Positions 34,401-48,800 of a DNA stretch of 64,000 bases are shown here, one piece after another; the stretch's first letter is position 1, and each line of letters starts with the position of its first letter. The stretch is from Typhlomys cinereus (lineage: Eukaryota > Chordata > Mammalia > Rodentia > Platacanthomyidae). The DNA lies in assembly GCA_023101885.1 (NCBI GenBank), contig JALPQD010000102.1, positions 1,178,001 to 1,242,000 of the forward strand, written 5' to 3'. The position numbers and the translations under genes are program-made. The notes under the pieces were generated by a model, which was not told where the DNA came from, did no database searches, and was given only the letters and a program-made list of their open reading frames with translations.

Positions 34401-35035
34401 ATAAAAATAGCTGGAATACCTGATTTAAAATTGACAAGATTAAGCCTAGAAAGCAGTTTGTAAAAGGGCTAATTTAAAAACATGTAAATGTGTTAATTGG
34501 AGATCATGAAGTATCTAGTTGAAATGAATAGCATTTTATTATAAGGTATCTAAGTTAAATTATGAGTTAATTTACATTACTGTGAACTAATCAAGAATAA
34601 GCTGAAACTTGAATTTACTAAAGATAGGGCATTTGACTGAGAGGAGCAAGAGGGCTCTGACAGAAAGAAAATAGGGTCTGTATTTTTACCTTTTACAAAA
34701 TTAGAAGTTTTAGAATATATTTATTTGAGAGGGGCAGAGAGAGAGAGAGAGAAAAAAAACCCTAGGCATATACTTAACACAGTGTGAAGGAAACTTTTTG
34801 GAAGTTGGTTCTATTCCACAATGTGGTTCGGGGGATCAAACGCAAGTCCCCAGATTTGTGTATAGATGCCTTTACCTGCTAAGTCAGCTTGCTGGCCTTA
34901 TAATTGGATTTTTCCTCCAGAATTATCTTAAGTGTGAAGTTTCTCATACCAGTCCTTTTTTTTTTTTTTTTTTTTTTTAATGTATTGGGCCTTTCCCATG
35001 TTATGCAGAATACTCTACCACTGAGTTGCTATATC

Positions 35036-35037
<2 letters not shown>

Positions 35038-35081
<44 letters not shown>
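35038..35081. repeat. GT microsatellite, intron 1
   Basis: A nearly pure (GT)n, about 20 repeats. Confidence 0.9.
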
Positions 35082-35087
<6 letters not shown>

Positions 35088-36834
35088 TTGATATCTTGTC
35101 CCTCCACCGTGCTTTTTTTGAAACAACATGTTTCTGAACCTGCAACTTGACAATTGGCTAGACCAGCCACTCCCTGAACCACTGGGATCCTCTTATCTCT
35201 GCCTCCTCAATGCAAGATTACAGCTGTGGGCTGTTTTTAACTTTTTGTTTCAAGTCAAGGTCTCACTGAGTTGCCCAGACTGTTCTTGAATTTGTGATTT
35301 TTCTGCTTCAGCTTGCAGAGTAGCTGGGGTTACAGTTCAAATAATTTTTTAAAATAGCTAACATCTGTGTGCAGAATACTTTGTTTAGTTCTCTCTGGCA
35401 CACATTATCTCATTTAAACCTCGTGGCATCCCATGAGGTACTCTTACCCACATTTTACAGATGTATAAACGACCACTCAAACGTTAGACAGTTGACATCT
35501 GATATCTAACAGGTAGCAGAACCAGCAGCCAGGTCAAGGAATGACTGTCAATCATGATTTTAGCCCTGTACTACAAGGGCATAATCCCACTTTAGCATAG
35601 CGTACTTTTCTTTTAGTTTTGGTGTTTGGGAGGGCAGGGTGGGGACTCATGTTGCAGACTAGCCTGAACTCCAGAAGTGTAGGCGTTTGCCACCATGCCG
35701 GCCAATCTAGCACACCTTCCTCCTCTCTCTCACAATCAAAAACAAAAACAAACCTTTTTTTTTTTAAACCTTTACTTATTTCACATGCATTTGAAGGTAA
35801 GTGTGTGCCAAGTCACGCATATGGAAGCAAGAGGACAGCTTGGAATTGGTTCTTTCCACCATGTAAATTTGGAGGTGGAGTTCACCTTGTCAGGGTAGGG
35901 GGCAAGTGCCTTTACTTGCTGAGCACCTGTCAGTCCTCTGGCAAAATGGATCTCTCGTCCTTTCCCTTCCCTCCCTCCTTCCTTCCTTCCTGGGTCTCCC
36001 ATGGCTGGGCTCAAGCTTGCAGTGTCCTGAAGGTGATTCCTAATCCCCCTGCCTCCACCTGGAGTGGAATATTCCTGTCTTCTAAAAAGTGAATTTCGTT
36101 GTGCATTGTAGTTGCTTTGCCATTAACTATTTCTATTTTTTCCTTTGATGATAAAAATTGAACGCCCAAATTTGTGGGAGGTGACAAGTAACGGCTTGAA
36201 CTTTGGAGTTAAGCTTTTGAATTCAAGTCTTGGCTTCTTGGCTCTGACTCTTGCTAGCCTGTATACAGTGTCCAACTTTCTGGACCTTAATTTTATCATC
36301 TGTAAAATCTTCGAGTAGAAGCAATTTGAATGTATAAAATTCAAAGCACATTGCTAGCCCGAAACCCTTCTCTGGAAATTTACAGATGAGTTTAGTCCTC
36401 CAAGAATGAGTAAAGAAACAGGAAAGAAGAAAGAATTAAAAAAGTAAAAGGAAAGTTGAAGCCACAGTGCTGAGAAAGAATAAATAGCCTGTGAGTATAG
36501 CTGTCCAGAAAGAGCATGGGGAATTTGGTTATTCAAATACTAAAGAGAAGTAGAAAATAAGAGATAGAAAAAAGTTGGTAGATTTCCACATCTGTGATGA
36601 CCTCCAGGAGTCAAAGGACATCATTTGAAGCTGACAAATCAGTCAGCAAAAGTCTGAGCTTGTTTAGCAGTACAAAGGTAAACACAGAGTGCTGTCGATT
36701 AACCAGGAACACTTGAGGGCTGATAGGATTATGTGAGCTTCCTGCATATGTGCTGCTAGCCTGGAGTCTGTAGGCTTATCAGAAATTGGAGATTTATGAT
36801 ATTAAATAGTTTCTTTTTTTCTTTTTGCTTATGT

Positions 36835-37375
36835 GCGTTTATGCATATTAGAAGGCACTTGAATGTGTGTGTGCCAGTGAAGGACCAAGGGTGAATCATC
36901 CTGGATTGCTCTACCTCCTTGCTTGGCTCTGGGGTTTCCCAGTCTTCCAGGGTTGCAATAGCATGTCACCATTGTTTCTGCCCAGAATTGTTAATGTGGG
37001 ATGTGCTGGGAGGTAAAGACTTTAAAATTTTTTAAAGTGATAAAAGAAGAATCAGAAACACATACTAAGTCAAAATATAAAATATTCCAGTTCTGTGATA
37101 ACTACACAGAAAGATGAAGGACAACAGCACTTTTTTTTGCGTGCGTGCGCGTGTGTGTGCATGTGTGTGTGTGTGGAGGTGGGGGGGCTTTGGGAATCAT
37201 CCTAGATTGCTTCTACCTCCTTTTTGCTTTGCTCTAGTATTTCCCAAGCTCTGCCCACCAGGGCTAGACATGCAGGCCGTAGCCGCTCTGCCTGGTGTTT
37301 TTACATGGGACTTGTGATCTGAATTCAAGACCTGCTTTTGAAGCAGAGTCTTACCCTGAGCCATCTCTCTAGTCC
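36835..37375 (-). repeat. Two older B2/DIP-like SINEs
   Basis: Reversed bodies at about 36835-37015 (partial) and 37125-37375, both with GGATTGCT(T)CTACCTCC. Confidence 0.75.
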
Positions 37376-37385
37376 TGTAACATAT

Positions 37386-37699
37386 ATATATATATTTTTT
37401 TTAAACTCATCTTTTTTTTATTATTATTTATTCAATTGTGCATGTGTGCACGTGTGTATGTAGAACCATGGGCGAATTCAGGAACCACCATGGACTGCCT
37501 CCACCTCTTCCTTGTTTACTCTGCCCCAGGATTCACAGGCTCTGCCCTACTAGGACCAGAAACGCAGGCCGCCCCCCAGGCCGTGCCCCCCTCCCCCCCG
37601 CTTCCGCCCGGCATTTATATGTGGGGTCTGTAGGATCTGAACTCAGGACCTTCCGCCTGCAAGACAGAGGCTTAACCCCTGAGCCACCTTTCCAGCCCC
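37386..37699 (-). repeat. Young B2/DIP-like SINE
   Basis: A 15-bp target duplication (AGTCCTGTAACATAT at 37371-37385 and 37700-37714). It was inserted at the head end of the older SINE to its left. Confidence 0.9.
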
Positions 37700-38408
37700 A
37701 GTCCTGTAACATATTTAAAAAAAAAGTGTTTTAGCCAGGATCTCTTATCTAACCTAGTGTGGATTCAAGCTTTCACTTTGCTGTCTCAATTGAGTTTACA
37801 TTACATGCTTAACTTAGAAGTTATTTTATCTTATTTTAATTCCGTATTTATTTTTCATCTAGTAATTTGATCCCAGGAAGATGCAGCTTGCTTCTTATGT
37901 TGCTTCTCTTACCCCAGACGTCCTGTCACCTCTGTTTGAGAAGCACACATGTTAATTCCCCGGCAGGCCTTGTGTTGCTTTTGTGGGGTGTTTTTTTACT
38001 CTGATTCTTTTAACTGAATGATTGTAGATTGAGCATTCCTAATCCAAACAGCTGAAGAGTTTCAGATTTTGAAGCATTGTAGATATTTGGGATAGGGATG
38101 TTGAGCTAGTAAAGTATATGCAAATATTCTTAAACTGAAAATCTCTGGAATCCAAAGTACTTCTGATCCAAGCATCTTAGATAATGGTATTGATAACTGT
38201 GTAATCTATAAAGAATTAGAATAGTACAATATTTGATTTGAAATAGTTTCACAATTTGCTTATTTGAGCAAAGGGACACATTTGAATTATTGGTTCTTAG
38301 GCTTTGATGTTATTATGCATTCGTTGTTCAGTATGTTTCTGTATAAAATAATTTCATACATTCTGGGTTATGTGTTGAATGTATTTCTCTGTTAAATGTT
38401 TTCTTTAG

Positions 38409-38491
38409 CAGGATGAAGTTAAAGGAAATAGATCGCACAGCTATGCAGGCATGGAGCCCTGCCCAGAACCACCCCATTTACCTAGCCACAG
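38409..38491 (+). CDS. SEC31A: SEC31A exon 2 (start codon exon, residues 1-26)
   Basis: The start codon is at 38413 and opens the recognised N-terminus. The acceptor is a TAGCAG tandem (NAGNAG), so the exon may begin at 38409 or 38412; both choices lie in the 5' UTR. The donor is G|GTAAGT at 38492 and leaves phase 1. Confidence 0.95.
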
Positions 38492-41400
38492 GTAAGTGCA
38501 TAAGAGAGGCTAGTGTGATTTAGCTGTATTCTTCTCTTTGTCAGACGTGTTAGTACTTGTTTTTAAGCTTCTGAAAAATCTCTTTTCCCACCAACAGTCC
38601 CCACCTTCCCTATCACTTGAATTCAGTAAGCATCCTCTTGTTTAGATCTATTTGTCCCCTAAACATCATAGCACTGATTACAATGTCTTGCAAGGAGCAT
38701 ACCCTCCACTGAAGAAGAATTATGTTCCTTTTAGCGTCCAGCAGTAGCACAATGCATGACATATGAAAGACAGTTTAAATGATGGAAGAGCAAGCCTGAT
38801 GGGAGGGTTTTTTTTTCTTTAATGTAAAATGTGTTAATAGTTGTATCATGTGTGATTCTAATCACATTTATCATATGTGCATGCACACGCATGATGGGAC
38901 TGTTTCTCCAGAGAGTTTTTAAAATATCTGCAGTCCTAAATAAAAATTGCGCTCACCTTTTACCCTCGCACTTAGCATCCTCCAGCCCCGTGCCAGAATC
39001 TTACCTATAGTGATTTCAATACAAACTCGGTATATGTACGGAGACTTCAGCCACAAATGCGAGTTCATGAGTAAGATAAAAGTGTGCTTTGAATTTCTGT
39101 TTTATACTACTTTTCCTGACTCTTATTTTTCATATGTAGTTACCATAAATGTGTTTTCTGTAGGAACATCTGCCCAGCAACTGGATGCAACATTTAGTAC
39201 CAATGCTTCCCTTGAGATATTCGAATTAGATCTTTCGGATCCATCCTTGGATATGAAATCTTGTGCTACTTTCTCCTCTTCTCACAGGTATGTGGTTCAG
39301 TCTTAAATCCACAGATTAAGTAATTACATGATGTGGTTGATGGCTATATTTTTTGTTTGTTTGTTTTTGAGGCAATGCCTCATATACCCTAGACTGATCT
39401 CCAACTTTGTATAGTTAGGGTGACCTTGAGTTTCTGATTCTACTGTATCTTCTCCCTTGGGTTTACAGATGTATGCATGTGTGCACACGTGCTTGCGCGT
39501 GCACGCGTGTGTGTGAGTGTGAGCATATGTGTGCACAAAACCAGTATATTCAGTTCTGGGGATTGATTTCAGGCCTTGTGCACGCTAGGCTTGCTCCTTA
39601 CCAGCTGATCTATATTACTAGCTCTGTTATCTACTTTTGTCTGTAGTTTGTGATGATGAGAAACTTCATCAAATACTAATAGAGACATGAAATATTTATC
39701 ATATTTCATGAAAGTGGAAGAAGTATTCGTATATTCTACTGACCAAGTTTTTCTTTTCTGTGGTATAATAAAGTTACTTTTCTATCTTTTTGTCTCATTT
39801 GTGTATGTAAAATGTAGGTAGTAGGTATGTCAATCTCTATGTCAATAGTGGTTATCTGAATGGCAGGCATTTTTTCTCTTTTTTTTTGTATTTATCTATA
39901 TTTAGAAATATATTCCAATACGCTATTTGGATTAGCCTTATGGTCTATTGTAATACAAAGAAGAAACATTTACACTTGAGTAACAAAGTAAACTTTACTG
40001 CCTCAATATTTTTGCAGATTGTAAAGAATTTCTACCTTGGCTGACAATGCAGCTGCCTCTTGGCTTTTCATGAACCTCACATACTGCGCAGAGCTGCGCA
40101 TTGATGTTCCAAGATGGATTTTGTTTACAAGTTTTTCTTTCGCCTCTATCTGTCTCATCCATTTCCATGCAGCCTTCAGATTTTTATATCCACATCGGAC
40201 ATGATCATTTGCTGTCTACCAGGAATAAGAGACATAATTTTGACATCATTCTTCTTCTGTCATACATATTATTTTTCAAAGAAATTTCAGATGAATCCCT
40301 AAACACCCTTGTTTGGTAGGCGAGGCTGCATGTTAGTGGCCACTTGTGTCGTCAAATAGAGTCAAATTTTTTTGATTTTGTGTGTGTATATGGGTGTGTG
40401 TGTGGTGTGTGTGTGTATATCTCTGGAGATACAATGTTCACTTTGGGAATCATCCTGGATTGCTCTGCCTCCTTATTGCTTTGCTCTGGGGTTTCCCAGG
40501 CTTCGTCTTCCAAGGCTGGAAATATAGGCCACTGCCATTTCCAGCATTTTCAGCTGGTGGTTTTACATGGGATCTGGAATCTGAACTCAGGTCCTTCTGC
40601 TTGCGAGGGAGAGGCTTAACACTTGAGCCATCTCTCCAGTCCTTGTTAGCTCCATTTTATAGATGAATCAAATGCAACTTAGAAACATTAAGGTTCTCAT
40701 AGTTTGAAAATGATTTTATCATTTTATCATTTTCAAGCTCATGTTTTTTGACACAAAACTAGACTTTTTATTACCCCACAAGATTCTTCTATCTCTAGAG
40801 ATTACAAAACCAAGTAAACATATATAATTACAAGTAAAAATTAGAATGCTTTATCACTAGTTATGTGATTAGTAGGAGTGGAGGAGAAACAGTAATTTTT
40901 TTAATATGTATTAAAATAGAAGTGAAAGTATAGTTTTAACTTTTGATTCTTATTCAACTTCAAAATGAGTTATTTTATTCATTTTCTCCTAAAGGTACCA
41001 CAAGTTGATTTGGGGATCTCATAAGCTGGATTCCAATGGAGCTGTTTCTGGAGTTCTTATTGCAGGTGGAGAAAATGGAAACATTATTCTTTATGATCCT
41101 TCTAAAATTATAGCTGGAGACAAGGAAGTTGTGATCACCCAGAAGGACAAACATACGGGTCCAGTGAGAGCCTTGGATGTGAACATTTTCCAGGTTTGAC
41201 TTGCTGGACATTCATTCATAATTCTTAATTTATATATGTTCTTTATTTGTAACACGCTTATGAATCCATTAGGCATTGCTGCTAAAATGAAGCCTGAGCC
41301 GCTTAGGCCCGTGCTCACTTAGGAGTGAGTGCCTTGTCTAAAGCTTGGTGGGTTCAGTGAGCTCACGAAGAAGCATGGTGGTGCATGCCGGTTATCCTAG

Positions 41401-41826
41401 AATTTGGGAGTTGGAGGCAGTGGGATTAGGAATTCGAGGTTGTTGTCAGCTACATAATAAATTTAAGGCCAGCTGGGCTATATGATACCCTGACCAAAAA
41501 GGGACTTGGGAAATAGATCAGCTATAATTGACTTGCAGTCATGAGAACCTGAGTTCAATCTCCAGAGTCCATGTAAAAATGCTGGGTGTGGTGACACACA
41601 CCTTGTATTCCCAGCTATGGAGAGGCGAAGACAGGAGAATCCCTGGGGCTTGCCGGCTAGTCATTATTACCTAATTGGTGAGTTCCAGGCCAATGAGAAA
41701 CCCTGTCTCAAAGAAGCTGCAGTGTTTCTGAAGGTAACACCTGATGTTATCTTCTGGCTTTGCATTTAAGTTCATGCACAGCCCTGCTCCATATGTGCAA
41801 CCTTGGGCCTCCAGGGTCGAATGCAG

Positions 41827-41871
<45 letters not shown>

Positions 41872-42816
41872 ACACACACACACACATACACACACACACA
41901 CACATACACACACACACAACCTGTCTCCCAAACAGAGTTGAGATTAGAATGAATAATACCCAATAGAGGGCATTAGAGTAACAAGTTTATGTTTAGGAGT
42001 CTCAAGGTGACAAACCACTGAACATCTCTAATTATCAGAAGCCTCAAGTTTTGGCTGCCCTTTTTTGTTGTTTGTTTGACTTTGAACCAGCAACCCCTTT
42101 TGTGCTGGGCAGGGGCCTAACCACCGAGCTACTGTCAAAACCAAAGGTAACTTTTTGATTGTTGTTTTCCCTTTGGCAGCTCTGGGTATGAAACAGTGTC
42201 CTATCAATTGAGCTACCACCCAAAACCAAGACTCTCAGAGCGAGAAAGCTTTGTTTTTAAAAGATTGTACTATGGGGCTGGGGATATGGTTCCGTGGGTA
42301 GAAGCGAAGACCTGAGTTTGAATCCCCAGAACCCAGCCAGGTGCCTAATATGTTAATATACCACTTGTAATAGTTACTCTTAACTGTTGCTGTGAGAGAG
42401 CATTCAAAATCAAGCAACTTAAGGGAAAAAGGGAGATTTATTCAGCTTAAGGGTTTAGAAGGGGGAAACAGTCTTTCATGGTGGAGGCAACATGGCTAGT
42501 GGCTGAAGCTGGAGTCAACTAAGTCACTAGAGTCTCTCTTCAAAGTCTTCTGTTCTATGGTTCCTTTTATCTGATCTACTAATGGGAGGTTCCAATCAAA
42601 TCTAGGACTGGTCTTTGTATTTATTGTAAATGTGTTGATCTGGATACTCTCTTCAGGTAGTCCTCTGCTGACCTTAGTTAATGCCAGGTGTGGTCAAATT
42701 GACACCCAGGATTAATTATCACACCACTAGTATAAATAAAAGTGGGAGGTGGGAAGGTGAGGGCTAACGCTGTCCTTTGACCTCCACACGTGTGCCATAG
42801 CATGTACACACACACA

Positions 42817-42873
<57 letters not shown>

Positions 42874-45800
42874 TTTTACTAGACCAGCATGTAGTTTCAT
42901 TCCACTTGATAGGAATTTATGAGACAGTAACAGATAAAGGTTAGTATATGTGTTAGTATACATGAAAAGGTGAAGCACCTTTTCTTGTATTTATACCAGT
43001 TTTAGGATTCTTTTGGAAAAACTAGAAATCCTGCTCCTAGACTGAACTAGAAACATAAGGTAGGATTTTACTAGTTCTGTACTGTTGTAGCTCCAGCTGT
43101 GGGCTGTGAGGTGTCCTAACAGAGGTGCCAGAATTTAAGGATATTATTTATTTTTAAAGCAAAAATTGTGACTTTTCTTTGTCTTCCGTAGTCAGATTTC
43201 CTCCAAGAGATGCAAAACCATAAACAGTAATTCCCTACATGGTTAGCAGGATTGATATTTAAGAATTTAATCATGTGATTACTCTTTTTGTAACAACTTA
43301 CATTAAACATAGTTTCCTTGTCAGTAGCATACTCTCTTTTTGGATAGTTTTATAATATTTTTCTAAAAGTTAAACTTTGTTGAAGAATCATAATTATTTA
43401 GGAACTTATAATAGAAAAATTATAAGTTAAATTTGTGTTAAAATCAACCTTTTAGTTCAGAGATGAGTTATTGAGTTTCCAATTAGTCTTAAATACTATT
43501 TGATAATTATTTTTGTTGCAGACTAATCTGGTGGCCTCGGGTGCTAATGAATCTGAAATCTACATTTGGGATCTAAACAATTTTGCAACTCCAATGACGC
43601 CAGGAGCCAAAACACAGGTGTTTCATTAATTTCGATCCATGTAATCAAAAGAACCAAAAACCATTGTTCTAAAGTTACTTATGTTGGGTTTAAGTTTTTA
43701 ATCATATAAACCAGCACAGGATAGTTAGTAAAATGTTAACAAATATTTTTTTCTCAGGGAGATGGGTGCTAAGGTAGAAGGATTGCCAAGAGTTACCTTA
43801 TCTCAAAAAAAAAAAAAAAAGTTTCTTCAGAGTTTTTTCAACAGTAATATGTATTTAACATCTGCCACCTGCTCAGCAGTGTTTTACTAAGTATAGAGTA
43901 ATACCAGATAGGTCAGTCCTTGATTAATTCTTTCCAATGATATTTGGTAAATTCTCCTTGTTTTAACAGCATCCAGTCTTAGGCAAATATATATATATTT
44001 TCCCATATTATTTCAAGTAAGCCGTGCAAAAACATGTTCTCTTATCACTTTTTGAGTTTTTGTTGTACAGACATGCAATTTAAATGGTCCTTGGAGCTGG
44101 CCCAAATTTTTGAAATCCTAAAAGATAGTGTAATGAAAGCTTATATAATCTACCATTAAAAGGCATTTTTTTCCCTTATTTATTCCACTTTAACAGTTTA
44201 CTAATTTTTTATTATATTTATTTTTCCCCAAACATACAAGCTTAATAGGTACCCCATTCCCCTCCCTCTCTCCATCCCTCCCCAGTCTCCCTTGCACCCT
44301 CCCCCCCTTTTCCCCTTCCTTTCACCCCCCCTTTCCCTTTCTCCAGTGTCTCCCCCTTTCTCCCTCCCATTCCCTGGAATATCCTTCTGTGTGAATCAGG
44401 CTGTAATTTTTGTCCTGCCTAATTGGTGATATTTAGTAGCATTCATTTTGAACTTATGATCCACTTTGCAACAGTTAGGAAAAAGGAACCCCTTGTTTTA
44501 TAGCAAGAACTCAACCAATGATTTTTGAATGAGACAACATTAAATATTAAATATTTGAAATGGGGGATATCTGTGCTTTAAACTCTATTGTACATGTTCA
44601 GAGTGTTTGAATAGAAAGGACATTGTGGAATTGATAAATCCAATTTTTAAATAATGTATTTTTTAAATGAGAAATCAGAATTTGTAATTAAACTTGATTA
44701 TAGTAGTGAAATGATTTTCATATTTTGCCCCCTATAGCCACTAGAAGATATCAGCTGCATTGCATGGAACAGACAAGTTCAGCATATTTTAGCATCAGCC
44801 AGTCCCAGTGGCCGGGCTACTGTATGGGACCTTAGAAAAAATGAGCCAATCATCAAAGTCAGTGATCATAGTAACAGGGTGAGTATATTACTAGTTTTTG
44901 ATAAGCATGTATTTCTGCTATAGATGTCCTGTTGTTTATTAGCAAGAAAGTACCTTTTTATAAAGTAAAATCCCTGTCTTTTCAATGATGAATTATACCA
45001 AAATGGAGGCATTATAAAAAAAGTCATTGGTTATTATAATAAAATAGTTTAGGTATTTATTTTGTTTGCATTTAATGATATCGATTGGAGATTTTCCGAA
45101 ACAAGTTTGTCTAATTTGTTTATTTAAGAGAGAGGACATATGTGTGTCATGACATATGGGTGGAGGTCAAAGGACAGCTGAGAAGTCAGCCTTCCCTCCA
45201 CTGTGTGGACTTCTGGGGTCTGAACTCAGGTTGCCAGATTTGCAAGCACACGTTTTACTGCTGAACTATTTTATGTGCTCTTGTTTTGGGTTTTAATTAA
45301 ATATTTTATTGTTTTATTTTCATGTTTGGTCAATTCATTTTCATGTACCATAAAACCTATTTTGTAATCATAACTGTTGACAGTAGAATTCCTTTAGGGG
45401 GCTGGAGAAATGGCTCATTACATAGTAGTGCTTCTGTGCATGCCTGAAGACCTGAATTCAGATCCAACACTTTTGTGAAAAAGAGAAAAATCTGGGCATT
45501 GTCATGTGTACCTATAACCCCAGTGCTGTGGGGTAGAGACAGGAGAATCATTAGGACTTGCTGACTTCCAGTCTAGATCCAGCTTCAGCAAGACTCTGTC
45601 TCAAGGGAACACAGTGGAGAGTATAGAGCAATGTACCCAAAGCTTTGTCTGGCTTCCAAACGTGCACATATATGTTCTCATACACCACACACATGCCACA
45701 TTCACATGTACGTATATATAGGCACATAAATAGACCAAAATGCTATTTGGAGTATAAAGTTATTTGGCCCAGAATTGTTTTGTGTGTAGGAAATAGCTAA

Positions 45801-48800
45801 ATGAATAGAAAAATTCATATATTGTGCTTTTTAAGATGACTGCTTAAAACTCTGTAATAAAATGTAATCATTTTTATGTTTTGGATTTCTTAAAAAGAGA
45901 AAAGGCCAGGCCCAAGTGTGTGCTCTTCAGCGCTGGCTTCAGCAAAAGCATGGTGCTCGGGTTTCTTTTGGCTTTTCATAAAGTAGTGTGACAGATAACA
46001 AGTGAGCCGTACTTGTCTGCAGATGCATTGCTCTGGATTGGCATGGCATCCTGATGTTGCCACTCAGATGGTCCTTGCCTCTGAGGATGACAGATTACCA
46101 GTGATCCAGATGTGGGACCTTCGATTTGCCTCCTCTCCGTTGCGCGTCCTGGAAAACCATGCCAGGTATTCTGCTGTGGATTCAAAAAACTTGATTCGAA
46201 TGGGTTCTAAAGTTTACTATTTTTGTTTTAAGAAATGGTCACCTGTCATATGTCCTGCTGGGCGTTGCGATATTCTCTACCAAAATAGTGGCCAGGTGAT
46301 AGCATGTCCTCTGACCTCCCCTTGTGCGCCAGACACACATTCTGCCCTGTGTAGCATGAGTCCTGTTTTAGAGCATTTTCTAGTAGTTATTTCAAGTAAT
46401 TAAGTCAGACTTGGTGGTGCATACCTGTAATTCCAGCTCAACTCTTGGTGGGCAGAGAGGCAAGAAGGATCAGGAATTCAAGGCCATCTCAGCTACATAG
46501 TAGCTCAAGACCAGCATGGGCTCCAAACAAAAACAAAACAAAACAAAAAGCCAAGAAAAACAAACAACAAAACCCCAGCAGCTTCCAAATAATTAACCAA
46601 AATGCTAAAAACGAAAACACCTTGAAACAGTCTTCGATAAATGGTTATAGAATTAGGTCTTTATTAGAATCTTCTTATTTAAGAGGATGTCTTCTTTAAA
46701 ATTTGATGTTCTCCAGCAACAGTATAGAAACTCGTTTAATTTCTAAATCTCCATTTGAAAAGTAAACATTTTGAAAAATTAGGCAGTTTATTCTGCTTTC
46801 ATTGTGTGTTTTAAGCTAATATGCTGAAAAAACACAAATTTTCTCATGTTTTAATATTAAATTGAATTCATAATTTGGTAAATCTCTTCATATTTAGGTA
46901 CTAGCAAGATTATGCAACTTAAATATTTTAAAACAAAACAAATTTCTTTTAATAGTATAGTGTTTTCTGAGTGCTTTGGGCATTTTTTAATTTTCTATTT
47001 AGGCATATGTATTAAGCATATGGTTATAGAATTAGGTCTTTATTAGAATCATCTTATTTAAGAGGATGAATAATGCTTTCAATCGTTCTGTCACCCCTTC
47101 CATCTAGTAAGAATGAAAGAAAATGAAATCAAATGAAAGAAAATCTTGAGTTCCTGATCACTCTTTAAGCTTTTTGTAAAGGTCAAACCTAGATGTTGCG
47201 TACAGTACACAAATACTCTTACCTCTGAACTACATTCCCAGGCCTCTTGTAACATCCTTTTTACCTGTACACTTACTCATCTAGAGACAGTCTATAATTT
47301 GTTATTATGTAGTCCGTGCTGGGTGTTTGTTTTCATTTCTTGCCATCATACCGTATACTACATTAAATTTCTTATCTTTACAATGATCTCAGATACATGT
47401 ATTGCCTCCAGAAAGATTACGTTGAAAAATATTTCTGTTAGCAGTGTGCAGATTTCCAAAGCCTTGATGGAAGTGATTTGAGATTTGATCCTCAAGCTTG
47501 AAAATTTCCTCATTTCTGTGCTTTTTGCTCACTGTGTGTGTTTCTTTAACTTTTTTGGGTTGGCATACAAAGTAATGAATTTTAGTATTGCATCTTCATA
47601 TTTGACTTTCATTTGTTTCCCTCTCCCCTCTTTGTGTTTTCGACAGGGGGGTTTTGGCACTTGCTTGGAGCATGGCAGATCCTGAACTCTTACTAAGCTG
47701 TGGAAAAGATGCTAAGATTTTGTGCTCCAATCCTAACACAGGAGAGGTAGGAGAAGGATACATTTCTCTGCCTTTCATTTCTGCCTGAATGAGTTTTTCC
47801 ATGTGGGAAAATTTCTGGATACTGTCCTTTGACCTCCACTCGTGGGCCAGACACACACTGTGCCCTGTGTAAGATAAAAAGTATTTAAAAAGAAAAAGCA
47901 AAAACCAATACTTAGTTTGAGATGTGTCGTGTATGACTTTCCTTGTAATCTTGTTCCAGGTTTGAGTTTGACTATCTGAAAGATCCTCTTTGAGTTTTGG
48001 AAGTCAGTTTAGTTTCTTAATCTCTCTTCTGAATGATAAGGCAAAAGTATAATACTTTATAATATTTGTCATATGTCCTGCCCATGAAGTTTAAATATAG
48101 TAAATGTTACCTTATAAAATAAAAAGTGCTATGTGCATATCATAAAATTTTATTTGCTTTGAACTATAGCCAAAAATCTCTTGTAGCTATTTTTTTCTGT
48201 TCTGATTTTCTCTGTGTGTGTGCGCGTGCGTGCGTGCGCTCGCACATGTGGAGACCAGACCTCAACCTCAGGTGTCATTCTTCAGGCCCCATCCCTCATA
48301 TGCTTTTGGGTGGTATCCCAGTTGGATGAGCTGGTCAGTGAACTGGCATTGCGAGTGCGTCATTATTCCTGGCTCTTTTACATGAGCTCTGGAGATTGAA
48401 CCTGGTACTTGCAAGGCAAGTACTTTGCCAACTAGCCATCTATCCAGCCCCTATTTTTGTTCTTCTTACTAGTAGACTTTTATTAAAAAAAAAACAAAAA
48501 CAAGAACCAAAAAACCCCCACCCTTTCTCTATTAGAACACATGACACATGCTGGTTTTAGCTTTTGTGCCTTTGTCTTCTCTGTTGGAAGTTAGATACTT
48601 GGAAGTGTATCTAAACTAAAAATATGAATGGCTGAGTTCTGGAGTCCGACTCAGTGGTCGAGCACTTGCCTAATGTACAAGTCCTTAGGTTCCATCCCAT
48701 CACTGTTTTAAAAACAAAATAAAGCAAAACAAAAATGTGTCTTTGATAGCCTTTTTTTTTTCCATTTCTGAGAATTGAATGTAAGGCCTCATGCTTGCTG

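Larger units (their letters stand above)
31111..38408 (+). other. SEC31A: SEC31A intron 1
   Basis: About 7.3 kb of AT-rich intron. It contains two B1-like copies (near 31925 and 32660), several B2/DIP-type SINE copies (34.2, 36.8, 37.1 and 37.4 kb), a GT microsatellite near 35040 and pyrimidine-rich tracts near 32610 and 35960. No additional coding exon was recognised. Confidence 0.8.

Noticed and set aside
46023..46403. SEC31A exon 7 extended as a longer coding exon
   Set aside because: The frame stays open past the donor at 46166, but the family sequence continues in exon 8 after the phase-2 junction.
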